Shown one piece after another: positions 26,391-35,389 of a DNA stretch of 64,000 bases. Position 1 is the first letter of the stretch. Every line of letters starts with the position of its first letter. The translations under genes and the position numbers were made by a program. The DNA is taken from positions 1 through 64,000 of the forward strand of contig NZ_JAODNM010000008.1 of the NCBI RefSeq assembly GCF_025464955.1, read 5' to 3'. Under the pieces are notes generated by a model. The model was not told the DNA's origin. It did no database searches and saw only the letters and a program-made list of their open reading frames with translations. Origin of the DNA: Amycolatopsis sp. (GTDB lineage Bacteria > Actinomycetota > Actinomycetes > Mycobacteriales > Pseudonocardiaceae).

Positions 26391-27979
26391 AAGAGGTGGC
26401 GGACTTCGGGTTCACCGGTGGCGAGATCGAAGGCTACGGCCAGGAGGTCGCGGTCGCTGCCGGTCCAGCGTTCGTAGTGCTGGCGCTGGTGTTCGGCCCA
26501 GGACGGGACGACGAAGGTCTCCACATAACGGTCGGTCGCCGTTCCATCGCGGTAGAGGCGCCAGCGTTGGGCGCCGGTGCGGCGGCGGGGGAGTTCCAAC
26601 GCCCTGGCCGCGGTCAGGAACGCGTCGGCGTTTTCGGCCGCGACCTGGTAGGTGAGCGAGACCAGGACCGGACCGTCCGTCGGGGCGGGCTCGAAGGCGA
26701 GGGTGGGGGTCGGCCAGTCGGTGATGATCGTCCGGTCCAGCTGCGTGGTCCGCGCGTAGACCGGTAGCAGCGGGACGGTGATCGCGACGACTATCAGCAG
26801 CGCGGCGCTGACCGCCAGCGCGAGCGGCAGGCTCGTATCGGCCGCGACCAGCCCCCACACCGTGGAGCCGATGGCCTGCGCGCCCATGAACGCGAGGATG
26901 TAGGCGGCCATGCCCCTGGCCCGGACCCAGGCCGGCAGCGCCACCTGCATGGCCGCGTTCAGCGTGGACAGGGTCGCGATCCAGGCGACGCCGGCCACCA
27001 CCAGCGCGAGGCCGGTGACCGCGACGGGAAGGAAAGCGAGGGAAGCCGTCGCCAGGCCGAACACCGCCGCCGAGCCGGCGAGGATCGCGTTGGCCGGGAC
27101 GCGGCTGCGTAGCCACGTCAGCACCCAGACCCCGGCCACCGCCCCGATACCGAGCGCGGCCAGCAACAGGCCGTAGCCCGACGCGTCGAGTTGGTAGCGC
27201 TGCTGCGCGGCGACCGGCAGTAGCGCCCACAGCGCGCTGGCCGGGGTGGCGAACAGGATCGATCGCAGGATGACGCGGCGCACGCCCGGCGCCGAACGCA
27301 GGTAGCGCAACCCAGCCGTCAGCGCCTCGCCCAGCCGTTCGGCCTCGTGACGGCGAGCGGTGCGCGGTTCTTTCCACGCCAGTGTCGCCGCGGCGATGCC
27401 GAGGAACGAGATCGCGTTGAGCGCGAACACCGGCGCCGGTCCGGCCCAGGCCACCAAGAAGCCCGCGAGGGCCGGACCGACCGCGCGGGCACCGTTGACG
27501 GTGATGCTGCCCAGCGCCGCGGCGGACGGGATCTGCTCGCGCGGCACCAGGTCGGGCTGGATCGCCTGCCAGGCCGGCCCGGTTAGTGCCGACCCGCAGC
27601 CGATGAGGAAGGTGAAGACCAGCAGCAGTGCCGGACTGATCGAGCCGACTCCGGTGAGTAGCGCGAGTACGCCGACGCACAGTGCCATCGCGGTCGTCGT
27701 CAGGTAGAGCAGCCGCCGGCGGTCGACGATGTCGGCGAGCACCCCGGCGGGCAGCGAGAGGAAGAACACCGGCAGCAGGCTCGCGGTCTGTACCAACGAC
27801 ACCAGCTCGGTGGCGTGTGCGTGCGAGACGAGCAGCCACTGCGCCGCGACGGTCTGCATCCAGGTGCCGATGTTCGACCCGAGCTGGGCGAGCCAGAGGA
27901 TGCGGAAGGTCCGGTTGCGCAGCGGCGCCCAGGACGAACCGGCCGGAGTCGGCGATGAGGGGACGACCTGGGTGCTCAC
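26375..27979 (-). CDS. MFS exporter (EntS-like) with C-terminal ABM-like domain
   Basis: A 534-residue MFS_3 family exporter with about 12 helices (residues about 20-415), including the loop LSLPAGVLADIVDRRRLL. Residues about 430-530 form a soluble alpha/beta domain (VLVSLTYQVAAENADAFLTAAR...RWRLYRDG...YVETFVVPSWAEHQRQHYER) resembling the antibiotic biosynthesis monooxygenase (dimeric alpha/beta barrel) fold, an arrangement seen in this family. GTG is preceded by GAGGAG. It converges with the methyltransferase gene; substrate unknown. Confidence 0.88.
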   Translation of the reverse strand: MSTQVVPSSPTPAGSSWAPLRNRTFRILWLAQLGSNIGTWMQTVAAQWLLVSHAHATELVSLVQTASLLPVFFLSLPAGVLADIVDRRRLLYLTTTAMALCVGVLALLTGVGSISPALLLVFTFLIGCGSALTGPAWQAIQPDLVPREQIPSAAALGSITVNGARAVGPALAGFLVAWAGPAPVFALNAISFLGIAAATLAWKEPRTARRHEAERLGEALTAGLRYLRSAPGVRRVILRSILFATPASALWALLPVAAQQRYQLDASGYGLLLAALGIGAVAGVWVLTWLRSRVPANAILAGSAAVFGLATASLAFLPVAVTGLALVVAGVAWIATLSTLNAAMQVALPAWVRARGMAAYILAFMGAQAIGSTVWGLVAADTSLPLALAVSAALLIVVAITVPLLPVYARTTQLDRTIITDWPTPTLAFEPAPTDGPVLVSLTYQVAAENADAFLTAARALELPRRRTGAQRWRLYRDGTATDRYVETFVVPSWAEHQRQHYERWTGSDRDLLAVAFDLATGEPEVRHLFSAEG

Positions 27980-28203
27980 GGCACTCCTCGCGGCGGGGGC
28001 GACAGCGTAGGCGACAACTATGGCAGCCGGTCGGAAGCGTATTCGGCGCGGCCATCGGGGCGCTTCGAATTGCCCCCTTGGGCGAAGTATGCAGTTTGTC
28101 GCGGGTGAAGGCCGAATCCCGACGATAGGACCTATTCAGGGACTCCCCGATCAGGTGACGATCGGGTGCTGCCGAATCGGCGGCCACTGGGAGGGGACAC
28201 CTG

Positions 28204-31200
28204 ATGCGTTTGAGTGCTCGCTGGAGTGCGGCCGTACTGGCCGCGCTCACGGCTTCGGCTCTGGTCACCGATTCGGCGAGCGCGGCTCCGGCCGGCGGTC
28301 CGGACCAATCGGTGATCGTGGAGCTGACGGGAACGCCGGGTGCGTCGAGCCCCCACAGCGCTGCCGAAATCGCGCGGTCTCCGGTGGCAGCGGAGCTGGC
28401 GACCGCGCGCGACGTGCATGCGCTCGGCGTGGTCAACGCGATCACGGCGACCGTTACCCCGCAGCAGATTTCCACCCTGCAGCGGGATCCGCGGGTCGCG
28501 AGGATCGTGCCGAACGCCTTGATCAAGATCGCCAAGCCGCCGGCCCGCCCCACCGCGGCGAAGGTGTCCGCGGCAGCGCCGAACCTGCCCGCCGGCGCTT
28601 GTGCCGCCGACGGGGGCGTTCAGCTGAACCCCGAGGCGGTGTCGGCGATCCACGCCGTGTCCGACGATCCCGCGGCCAAGACCGCACGCAGTCTCGGTGC
28701 GACCGGCGCCGGGGTCACCGTCGGCGACATCGCGGGCAGTATCGACGTCGACAGCCCGGAACTGATCCGGCCGGACGGCTCGCACGTGATCGGCGACTAC
28801 CGCGACTTCACCGGGGAAGGCGGCGCCGTCGAGTCCGAGGACATCGAGTCCTTCCTCGACGACGGCATGATCGCCGCGCAGGGCCGGGGCGTCTACGACC
28901 TCGCCGACTACACCGTGCACCACCTTTCGCAGCCGTGCAGGATCCGGCTGGAAGGCGTTGCGCCGCAGGTGAACCTCACCGCGTACAAGGTGTACGCCGC
29001 CAACGACATGACGACCACCTCGGCGTTCCTGCAAGCCATCGACTACGCCGTCGGTACCGACCACGTCAACGTGTTGAACGAGGAGGCCGGCACGTTCCCG
29101 ATGCCGGACACCAGTGCCGACCTGATCAAGACGGCCAACTCGAACGCGATGGCCGCGGGCGTCACCATCACTGTTCCCTCTTATGACTCCGGACTGGCCA
29201 ACACGATCTGGTCGCCCGGTTCCCAGCCCGGCGTCATCCCGGTCGGCGCGTCCACGACGTTCCGCTCCTATGCCCAAACCGGCGAAGGCGGCTTCTCGGA
29301 TATCGGCGCGACCGGGTGGATCAGCGACAACATCAGTTCGCTGTCCTCGGGCGGGTCGACCGAGCAAGGCCGCAGTATCGACGTCGTCGCCCCCGGCGAT
29401 CTGGACTGGGCCATCTGCACGGCCGACCCGAAGATCGCGCCGGACTGTCTCGACGATCGTGGAAAGCCCAGCGGTGTCGTACTTTCCGGGGGCACCAGCG
29501 AGGCGGGCCCGCTCGTCGCGGGAGTCGCGGCCTTGGTGATCCAGTCCTACCGCGCCACCCATGGCGGGGCCACACCGGCGCCCGCGTTGGTCAGCCACCT
29601 GATCACCAGCACCTCCGACGACCTCGGCATCTCCGGGGCCCAGCAGGGCGCCGGGTTGGTCGACGCCTACCGCGCTGTCGCGGCGGCCCGCTCCGTGCCC
29701 ACCTCCGACGCGAAGCCCACGGCGATCGGCTCGAACGTCATCGCCGACACCGATCAGTTGGACGCCATCGGCGCGCCCGGGACCAGCAAACAGTTCAGCG
29801 TGACGTTGACCAACGCGGGCGCCACGTCGACCACCGTGACGGCAGCGGGCAGGACGTTGAGCGCAAGCCGGAGCATCGCCGCGACCGACGCTGTCATCAG
29901 CGCGACCGGCCCCGGTTACCTTGATGCACGAGGGAACATCAAGACGTACGTGAAGGTGCCCTTCGACGTTCCACGGGGAGCGGACCGGCTGGACGGGGAT
30001 ATCGCATATCCCGGCGGCGGTCGTTCGATCGTCGACCTCGCGCTGCTGGACCCGCAGGGCAGGTTGGCCGGGTACAGCTTGCCGGAAGGCCAGGGCAACC
30101 ACGGACATGTCGACGTCGGCTCGCCCCTGCCCGGGCGGTGGACGGCGGTCATGTCCGCGACCCAGGTCGCCGTGACCGGCACGGTCACCGGTTTCACCGG
30201 AGCGGTGCACTTCGGCGCGTCCGTCGCCGGCAACCGTCCTTTGGGGACGGTGACGCCGAACAAGGTCACGCTGGCTCCAGGACAGTCCGCGAAGGTCAGG
30301 GTCACGGCTCCGCTGCCGGCCCACCCTGGTGACACCAGTGCCTCGCTGGTGCTGGGCAACCCGGGCAGCCCGATGACCTCGATCCCGATGACACTGCGCT
30401 CGCTCGTGCCGTTCAGCGACGGGGTCGGCCGGTTCAGCGGCCAGGTTGTCGGCGGCAACGGTCGTACCGGGACACCGGCGCAGACGTTCTTCTACAACCT
30501 GGACGTGCCGGCAGGGAAGCCCGCGCTGGACGTGACGACGGCTCTGTCCGGTGAGGCGAAGGACCCGTACTACGTGTACCTGGTCGCGCCGGATGGCCAG
30601 ACCGCGGGCCAGAGCAGCAACCAACTGCTGGTGGGCAGCAACCACGGGCAGCCGGTCACCGTGGGCAGTCCGGGATCGCGGGTGCACACCACGAATCCGG
30701 CCGCCGGCCGCTGGACGGTGATCATCACGTTCACCAACCCGGTGGTCGGGGACCAGCTGTCGACCACGTTGTCCGGCAAGGTCGACTTCGCCCCGGTCGC
30801 GCCGAAGGTCACCGGGCTGCCGACGAGCGGCACACTCAAGGCGGGCGTGCCGCAGGTGGTCGCGGTGACGGTGCACAATGATTCACCGGCGGTCGAGTCC
30901 TACTTCCTCGACGCGCGGCTGAACAAGACCACGACCACGCAGCTGGCGTCCGTCACACCGTCGAAGGGCTTGACCCTGCCGCTGGCGGTGACCGCCCCGA
31001 TCCCGCAGTGGATCGTGCCGACCGACACCACCGCGCTGGCGGTGTCGGCGGCCTCGACCGGGCCGGTCGTCTTCGACACCTCGCCGTACAACGGGGAACC
31101 GGACCTCGGGTCCACCGCGGACGGCAATCAGGCCTTCGCCTCGTTGACCGCGCCCGCGATCACCCCGGGGAACTGGCAGGTCAGCCCTCAGCCCGCCGGT

Positions 31201-31509
31201 GCGTTCGGGGCCGACCCGGCACCGAAGTCCACTGTGGACCTCACGGTGACCGCCACCACCAAGGCCTTCGACGCCGACGCCCAGTCGCCGTCGGGCGACC
31301 TCTGGCGCCAGACCGACGGTTTCGCGCCGGTCGTGGTCCAGCCGGGCCGGACATCCACTCTGTATTTGACAATCATCCCGAGCGCGCCTTCCGGCACGCT
31401 CGTTACCGGCACCCTCTACCTCGACGACAGCACCTCGTTGAGCCAGGTCGGAATCAGCCCGACCGGCGACCAACTCGCCGCGATGCCCTACCAGTACTCG
31501 GTGGCGTAG
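28204..31509 (+). CDS. Secreted subtilase-fold protein lacking most catalytic residues
   Basis: A 1101-residue secreted protein. A Sec signal peptide (residues 1-28), an I9-type propeptide (about 36-110) and a subtilase-like domain (about 165-490) are followed by 600 residues of beta-sandwich repeats. In the catalytic domain the Asp motif aligns VTVGDIAGSID (171-181), so Ala177 replaces the catalytic Asp. No HGTHVAG motif precedes GVAPQVNLTAYKV, so the catalytic His is missing. The oxyanion Asn position reads PSYDSG (Asp328). Only the Ser motif survives as LSGGTSEAGPLVAG (Ser432). A pseudoprotease is likely, perhaps a binding or scaffold protein. The reading frame is intact with normal codon use, so it is under selection. 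A hairpin terminator follows. Confidence 0.85.
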   Translation: MRLSARWSAAVLAALTASALVTDSASAAPAGGPDQSVIVELTGTPGASSPHSAAEIARSPVAAELATARDVHALGVVNAITATVTPQQISTLQRDPRVARIVPNALIKIAKPPARPTAAKVSAAAPNLPAGACAADGGVQLNPEAVSAIHAVSDDPAAKTARSLGATGAGVTVGDIAGSIDVDSPELIRPDGSHVIGDYRDFTGEGGAVESEDIESFLDDGMIAAQGRGVYDLADYTVHHLSQPCRIRLEGVAPQVNLTAYKVYAANDMTTTSAFLQAIDYAVGTDHVNVLNEEAGTFPMPDTSADLIKTANSNAMAAGVTITVPSYDSGLANTIWSPGSQPGVIPVGASTTFRSYAQTGEGGFSDIGATGWISDNISSLSSGGSTEQGRSIDVVAPGDLDWAICTADPKIAPDCLDDRGKPSGVVLSGGTSEAGPLVAGVAALVIQSYRATHGGATPAPALVSHLITSTSDDLGISGAQQGAGLVDAYRAVAAARSVPTSDAKPTAIGSNVIADTDQLDAIGAPGTSKQFSVTLTNAGATSTTVTAAGRTLSASRSIAATDAVISATGPGYLDARGNIKTYVKVPFDVPRGADRLDGDIAYPGGGRSIVDLALLDPQGRLAGYSLPEGQGNHGHVDVGSPLPGRWTAVMSATQVAVTGTVTGFTGAVHFGASVAGNRPLGTVTPNKVTLAPGQSAKVRVTAPLPAHPGDTSASLVLGNPGSPMTSIPMTLRSLVPFSDGVGRFSGQVVGGNGRTGTPAQTFFYNLDVPAGKPALDVTTALSGEAKDPYYVYLVAPDGQTAGQSSNQLLVGSNHGQPVTVGSPGSRVHTTNPAAGRWTVIITFTNPVVGDQLSTTLSGKVDFAPVAPKVTGLPTSGTLKAGVPQVVAVTVHNDSPAVESYFLDARLNKTTTTQLASVTPSKGLTLPLAVTAPIPQWIVPTDTTALAVSAASTGPVVFDTSPYNGEPDLGSTADGNQAFASLTAPAITPGNWQVSPQPAGAFGADPAPKSTVDLTVTATTKAFDADAQSPSGDLWRQTDGFAPVVVQPGRTSTLYLTIIPSAPSGTLVTGTLYLDDSTSLSQVGISPTGDQLAAMPYQYSVA

Positions 31510-31520
31510 GCCCGGCATCG

Positions 31521-31555
31521 GTGGGCGCGACGACGCGCTACGTTGTCGCGCCCAC
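31521..31555 (+). terminator. Hairpin terminator after the subtilase-like gene
   Basis: Arms GTGGGCGCGAC and GTCGCGCCCAC with a 13-base loop, starting 12 bases after the stop codon. Confidence 0.7.
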
Positions 31556-31622
31556 TGGCCGCCAGGTCGCCTCCGGAAAGCGTGCCCGCTGATATCTGGT
31601 TTTCGTCCACAAAGCGACACTA

Positions 31623-31640
31623 GTCGAACGCTCGTTCGAC
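31623..31640. promoter_or_regulatory. Perfect palindrome GTCGAACG-CT-CGTTCGAC
   Basis: An 18-base inverted repeat of the TetR-operator type in the convergent gap between the subtilase-like gene and the metal transporter operon. No promoter-bearing gene starts here, so its role is unclear. Confidence 0.4.
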
Positions 31641-31704
31641 GCGCATCACTCGTCTGGGTAACATTCTGCCGAGCAAAACCCTTACACGCCAACAAAGTGC
31701 GAGG

Positions 31705-32553
31705 TCACGGCCGCGTCAGGTTCAAGCGTTTCGCGGGGGCGGAGGTGACGAGGAGAACTACGACGTACACACCGGTGGCGACGGCGAGAATGGCGAAGCT
31801 GGGCGGAAGCGCCGCGACGCCGTAGCTCAACCCGAGTCCGGCCACCATGTCGAACACCGCGAGCAGCATCGACAAGCCGAGCGCGACGTACGGACGCGTG
31901 GTCAGGCGCTGCGCGGCACCGGCAGGCGCAGCGAGCAGCCCGAGTAACAGCAGTGCTCCGACGGCTTGGGTGGCCTCCGCCGAGCACGCGCCGACCAGCG
32001 CGAGGAACACCAGGCCGACGAGTCGGACCGGCACTCCGCGGGCGGCGGCGACGGCCGGGTCGATCGTCGCGAACAGCAGCGGCCGCGCCAGTCCGACGAG
32101 CAGCAGGCACAGCACGCCGCCGATCGCCGCGGCCGCTTGTGCCTGGCCGGCGCTGATTCCGAAGATCGAGCCGAACAGGACGTTGACCCCGGCTGATCCA
32201 TTGCCGGAGCTGCGGCTGGTCGTGTACAGCGTGAGGAAGAAGACGCCGAGGCCCAGGATCCAGGCGAAGATGCTCCCGATGACGACGTCGTCGGCCACGG
32301 CCTTGGCGCCCAGCGTGCCCATCAGCACCGCGACCAGGATGGTCGTGACGAACAGCCCGAGCCGTTCGTCCACGCCGAACGCCAGCGCCCCCAACGCCCC
32401 GGTGAAGGCGACGTGGCTGAGCGCGTCCCCGGTGAAGATCTGCGCGCGCAGCACGAGGAAGTAGCCGACCAGACCGCAGGCCGCGGCGATGGGGACGCCC
32501 GCCAGCAGCGCGTGGGCGAAAAAGGGATGCGACAGCGGATCGAAGAGGTTCAT
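31705..32553 (-). CDS. Zinc/manganese ABC transporter permease (ZnuB/MntB family)
   Basis: A 282-residue ABC-3 family permease with eight or nine helices, beginning HPFFAHALLAGVPIAAACGLVGYFLVLRAQIFTGDALSH, the family hallmark. It pairs with a homologous permease encoded directly upstream; ATG overlaps its stop (ATGA). Two non-identical permeases probably form a heterodimer. It is the last gene of a four-gene metal uptake operon that runs leftward from 35250. Confidence 0.9.
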   Translation of the reverse strand: MNLFDPLSHPFFAHALLAGVPIAAACGLVGYFLVLRAQIFTGDALSHVAFTGALGALAFGVDERLGLFVTTILVAVLMGTLGAKAVADDVVIGSIFAWILGLGVFFLTLYTTSRSSGNGSAGVNVLFGSIFGISAGQAQAAAAIGGVLCLLLVGLARPLLFATIDPAVAAARGVPVRLVGLVFLALVGACSAEATQAVGALLLLGLLAAPAGAAQRLTTRPYVALGLSMLLAVFDMVAGLGLSYGVAALPPSFAILAVATGVYVVVLLVTSAPAKRLNLTRP

Positions 32554-33434
32554 GCCGCCGTTCCCAGCGGTGCGCGGCCGAGCAGGTTGCGGCCCACCCG
32601 AGCGAGGTGGGCCAGTACGTAGAGCGCGAAGGCGAACGTCGTGACGAAGAAACCGATGGGGTACACGGAGTAGTACGCCGCACCGAGACCGAGCCAGGTG
32701 ACCGCGACCGCGATCACCAACGACAGCACCAGGCTCACCGCGGGACGTGCGGAGAGCACCTGAGCGGTCGCGGCGGGCATCACCAGGAGAGCGAAGACCA
32801 GCAGGGTGCCGGTGATCTGGCTCGCTTCGGCGACAGCCGCGCCGAGCACGACCAGGAACGCGGTGGACAGGAACCGGACCGGGAGGCCTCGGGCCCCGGC
32901 AACGATCGGGTCGATCGAGGCGAACAGCAGCGGCCTGCCCATGGCCGCCATCGCGCCGAGCACCACCAGGGTCACCACAAGCAGGATGACGACCTGCTGG
33001 TCCGTGATGCCCAGGAAGGTGCCGAACAGTAGCGCGTTGACGCCGTTGAGGAATCCCTTGTACAGCGCGATGAACAGGAACCCGCACGCCAGCGCGAACG
33101 CCTGGACGGTACCGGTCGCGGCGGACTCGTGTCCGTAGCTTTCGCTGCCGCCACGGGGAATCGCGGCAATGACCAGCGCCGCGGCCACGCAGAACCCGAA
33201 GTAGCCGTAGGTCGCGCTGATCCCGATCAGCGTGGCGCCGGCAGCGCCGGGGAAGCCGACGACGGCGAGGGTGTGCGCGGCGAAGGTCTGCCTGCGCAGC
33301 ACCATGAACCAGCCCATCACCGCCGAAGCCACGGCGATGATGGTGCCGGCCCGGAAAGCGTTGACCATGAACGGAAAGGACCACAGTTCTCGGAGATCGG
33401 TGACAAGGTTCCAGCTAGGTCCGACAGGCGCCAT
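32550..33434 (-). CDS. Zinc/manganese ABC transporter permease (ZnuB/MntB family)
   Basis: A 294-residue ABC-3 family permease (FMVNAFRAGTIIAVASAVMGWFMVLRRQTFAAHTLAVVGFPGAAGA). It is a distant paralogue of the neighbouring permease and has the usual central loop before LPVRFLSTAFLVVLGAAVAEASQ. ATG at 33434 shares a base with the ATPase stop (TGATG), so translation is coupled. The open frame upstream of this ATG belongs to a shadow of the ATPase gene. Confidence 0.9.
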   Translation of the reverse strand: MAPVGPSWNLVTDLRELWSFPFMVNAFRAGTIIAVASAVMGWFMVLRRQTFAAHTLAVVGFPGAAGATLIGISATYGYFGFCVAAALVIAAIPRGGSESYGHESAATGTVQAFALACGFLFIALYKGFLNGVNALLFGTFLGITDQQVVILLVVTLVVLGAMAAMGRPLLFASIDPIVAGARGLPVRFLSTAFLVVLGAAVAEASQITGTLLVFALLVMPAATAQVLSARPAVSLVLSLVIAVAVTWLGLGAAYYSVYPIGFFVTTFAFALYVLAHLARVGRNLLGRAPLGTAA

Positions 33435-34312
33435 CAGCGACCGGCCGGGTGCGCGTCGGTGTGGCGCGACGGAGCCTCGGGCGAGCCGACGACGACCAGG
33501 CGTCCGTCGGAGGTCCGCAGCACCTCGATCGGCGTGCCATACAGATCGGACAGTGTCCGGTCGGTGATGACCTCGGCGGGCGTGCCCGCGACCGCCCGGC
33601 CGTGGGCGAGGTAGACGACCTTGTCGACGTAGCCCAGGATCGGGTTGACGTCGTGCGCGACCATGACGACGCTGACGTTCTCCTCGCGGCAGATGCGGTC
33701 GATCAGGCCCGCGACCGCGCTCTGGTTGGGCAGGTCGAGGCTGTCCAACGGCTCGTCGAGCAGCAGTAGTGCGGGGCTGCGCACGAGGGCCTGCGCGATC
33801 AGCAGCCGCTGCTGTTCCCCTCCGGAGAGCTGCCCGATCGGACGCTGTGCGTAGGCGGAGGCGCCGACCAGTTCGATCACCTCGGCGATTCGGGTGTTCG
33901 CCGCTCTGCGGCGGGCGCTGAAGCGGCCGGACAGCGGAAGCGGGATGCCCCACCGGTCGCCGTCCCAGCCCAGCCGGACGACGTCGAGGCCCCGGACGCG
34001 CAACGACGAGTCGAAGCTGCGGCGTTGCGGGAGGTAGCCGACGCGATGGTTCGCGCGGCCGGCGGGCAGGCCGAGCACGGAGATCTCCCCGGCGGCGGGG
34101 ATGAGCCCGAGCACGGCCTTGATCAGTGTCGACTTGCCGACCCCGTTCGGGCCCAGTACCGAGACGAACTCGCCGGGCGCGACGGACAGGTCCACCCCGC
34201 TCCAGAGGGTGCGGCCGCCGACTCGCACGGCCGCGCCGGACAGGGTGAGCACGGGCGACGGCGGGATCTGTCCCGCCGTCACCCGGACGCCGTTGTGTGG
34301 CTTGAGGACCAT
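33434..34312 (-). CDS. Zinc/manganese ABC transporter ATP-binding protein
   Basis: A 292-residue ATPase with Walker A GPNGVGKSTLIKA, Q-loop YLPQRRSF, signature LSGGEQQRLLIA, Walker B ALLLLDEPLDSLD and H-loop VVMVAHDVN. Similar to ZnuC/MntA ATPases. The start at 34312 lies five bases from the stop of the binding-protein gene. It powers the two permeases encoded downstream. Confidence 0.92.
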   Translation of the reverse strand: MVLKPHNGVRVTAGQIPPSPVLTLSGAAVRVGGRTLWSGVDLSVAPGEFVSVLGPNGVGKSTLIKAVLGLIPAAGEISVLGLPAGRANHRVGYLPQRRSFDSSLRVRGLDVVRLGWDGDRWGIPLPLSGRFSARRRAANTRIAEVIELVGASAYAQRPIGQLSGGEQQRLLIAQALVRSPALLLLDEPLDSLDLPNQSAVAGLIDRICREENVSVVMVAHDVNPILGYVDKVVYLAHGRAVAGTPAEVITDRTLSDLYGTPIEVLRTSDGRLVVVGSPEAPSRHTDAHPAGR

Positions 34313-34317
34313 CTCGG

Positions 34318-35250
34318 CTATTTGCCGGTGGCCTGGGCGAGCGCCTGCTCGATGCCCTGGAGCTGCTTCGCCTGCCATTCCTGGAAGGTCGCGTTCGACG
34401 GCACGAGCGTCTCGGTCACGGTCGCGACCGGGATCCCGGCCGCCTTCGCGGCGTTCACCTGGGCCTGGACGTCCGGGGTGGAGTTCTGGCTGTTGTAGAC
34501 GTAGATCTTGAGCTGCTTGTTCTTGATCTGGGTGTCGATGGTGGCCTTGTCCGCCGCGGTGGGATCGCTGCCTTCGCTGATCGCGTCGAGGAAGGTCTCG
34601 GGCGTCAGCATGGTGAGCCCGAGGCCCTCGGCGAGCGGGGTGACGATGGACTCGGACGCGCCGATCGGGGTGCCGGCGTACTTCGTCTTGATGTCGGTGA
34701 TCAGCCTGGTGTACTCCGCGAGCCCCTGCGTTTCGAAGTTTGCCTTCTGCTGGGCGAAGTAGGCGGAATCCGCCGGGTCGATCCTCTGGTAGTCCGCGGT
34801 GATCTGGTCGATCACCTTGCGCACGTCGTCGGGGGAGTACCAGCGGTGCGGGTTGCCCCCGCCGGAGACCCCCACCAGATCCCCGACGGTGAGGACGGTG
34901 CGCGCGGGGTTGGCGTTGGCGGCGAGAAGCTTCGGGGCCCACGGGTCGTAGCCGACGCCGTTGACGATCGCGTACTGCGCGCCCGCCATCGTCCGGCCGT
35001 CGGCGGGGGTCGGTTCGTAGGCGTGCGGGTCGGTGTCGGGGTTGGTGATCACGCTGGTCACGCTCGTGTGGTCACCACCGAGCTGGCCGGCGATGCTTCC
35101 CCAGAAGTTCTCCGCCGCCACGACCGGGATCTTGGTGGTCGAGCCGTTCGGTGTGCCGGCCGCGGCCGCCGGCGACGACGTCGAACAGCCGGTGACAGCG
35201 GTCACGGCGACGGCGGCCAGTGCGATACCTACGGCGAACTGGAACTTCAT
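34318..35250 (-). CDS. Zinc/manganese ABC transporter substrate-binding lipoprotein (ZnuA/TroA family)
   Basis: A 310-residue cluster 9 metal-binding lipoprotein. The signal ends in the lipobox VTAVTGC. Metal-ligand regions are DTDPHAYEPTPAD, NPHRWYSPDDV and, late in the protein, VYNSQNSTPDVQ. The long His-rich loop of many ZnuA proteins is absent, so Zn versus Mn is not settled by the protein itself. The ATG at 35250 has GAGGAG at good distance; an ATG six codons upstream overlaps that site and is less likely. A Zur-like box at 35312-35326 favours zinc. Confidence 0.9.
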   Translation of the reverse strand: MKFQFAVGIALAAVAVTAVTGCSTSSPAAAAGTPNGSTTKIPVVAAENFWGSIAGQLGGDHTSVTSVITNPDTDPHAYEPTPADGRTMAGAQYAIVNGVGYDPWAPKLLAANANPARTVLTVGDLVGVSGGGNPHRWYSPDDVRKVIDQITADYQRIDPADSAYFAQQKANFETQGLAEYTRLITDIKTKYAGTPIGASESIVTPLAEGLGLTMLTPETFLDAISEGSDPTAADKATIDTQIKNKQLKIYVYNSQNSTPDVQAQVNAAKAAGIPVATVTETLVPSNATFQEWQAKQLQGIEQALAQATGK

Positions 35251-35311
35251 CTCGGACAATCTCCTCATTCGGGGCGCGGGTTGTCCGCCCTCTCATCGCC
35301 CGGACAGTAAA

Positions 35312-35326
35312 TGAATATGATTTCCG
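35312..35326 (-). promoter_or_regulatory. Zur-like box upstream of the metal uptake operon
   Basis: On the minus strand the sequence GGAAATCATATTC matches the actinobacterial Zur core GAAAATCATTTTC at 11 of 13 positions. It lies about 60 bases before the lipoprotein start, in an AT-rich promoter region. Confidence 0.55.
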
Positions 35327-35389
35327 TTTCAATCTTATGCGTGAAAGCTCATGGAAATCGTTGCCGATAAGCGGAGGGGTGCCGGCAGC

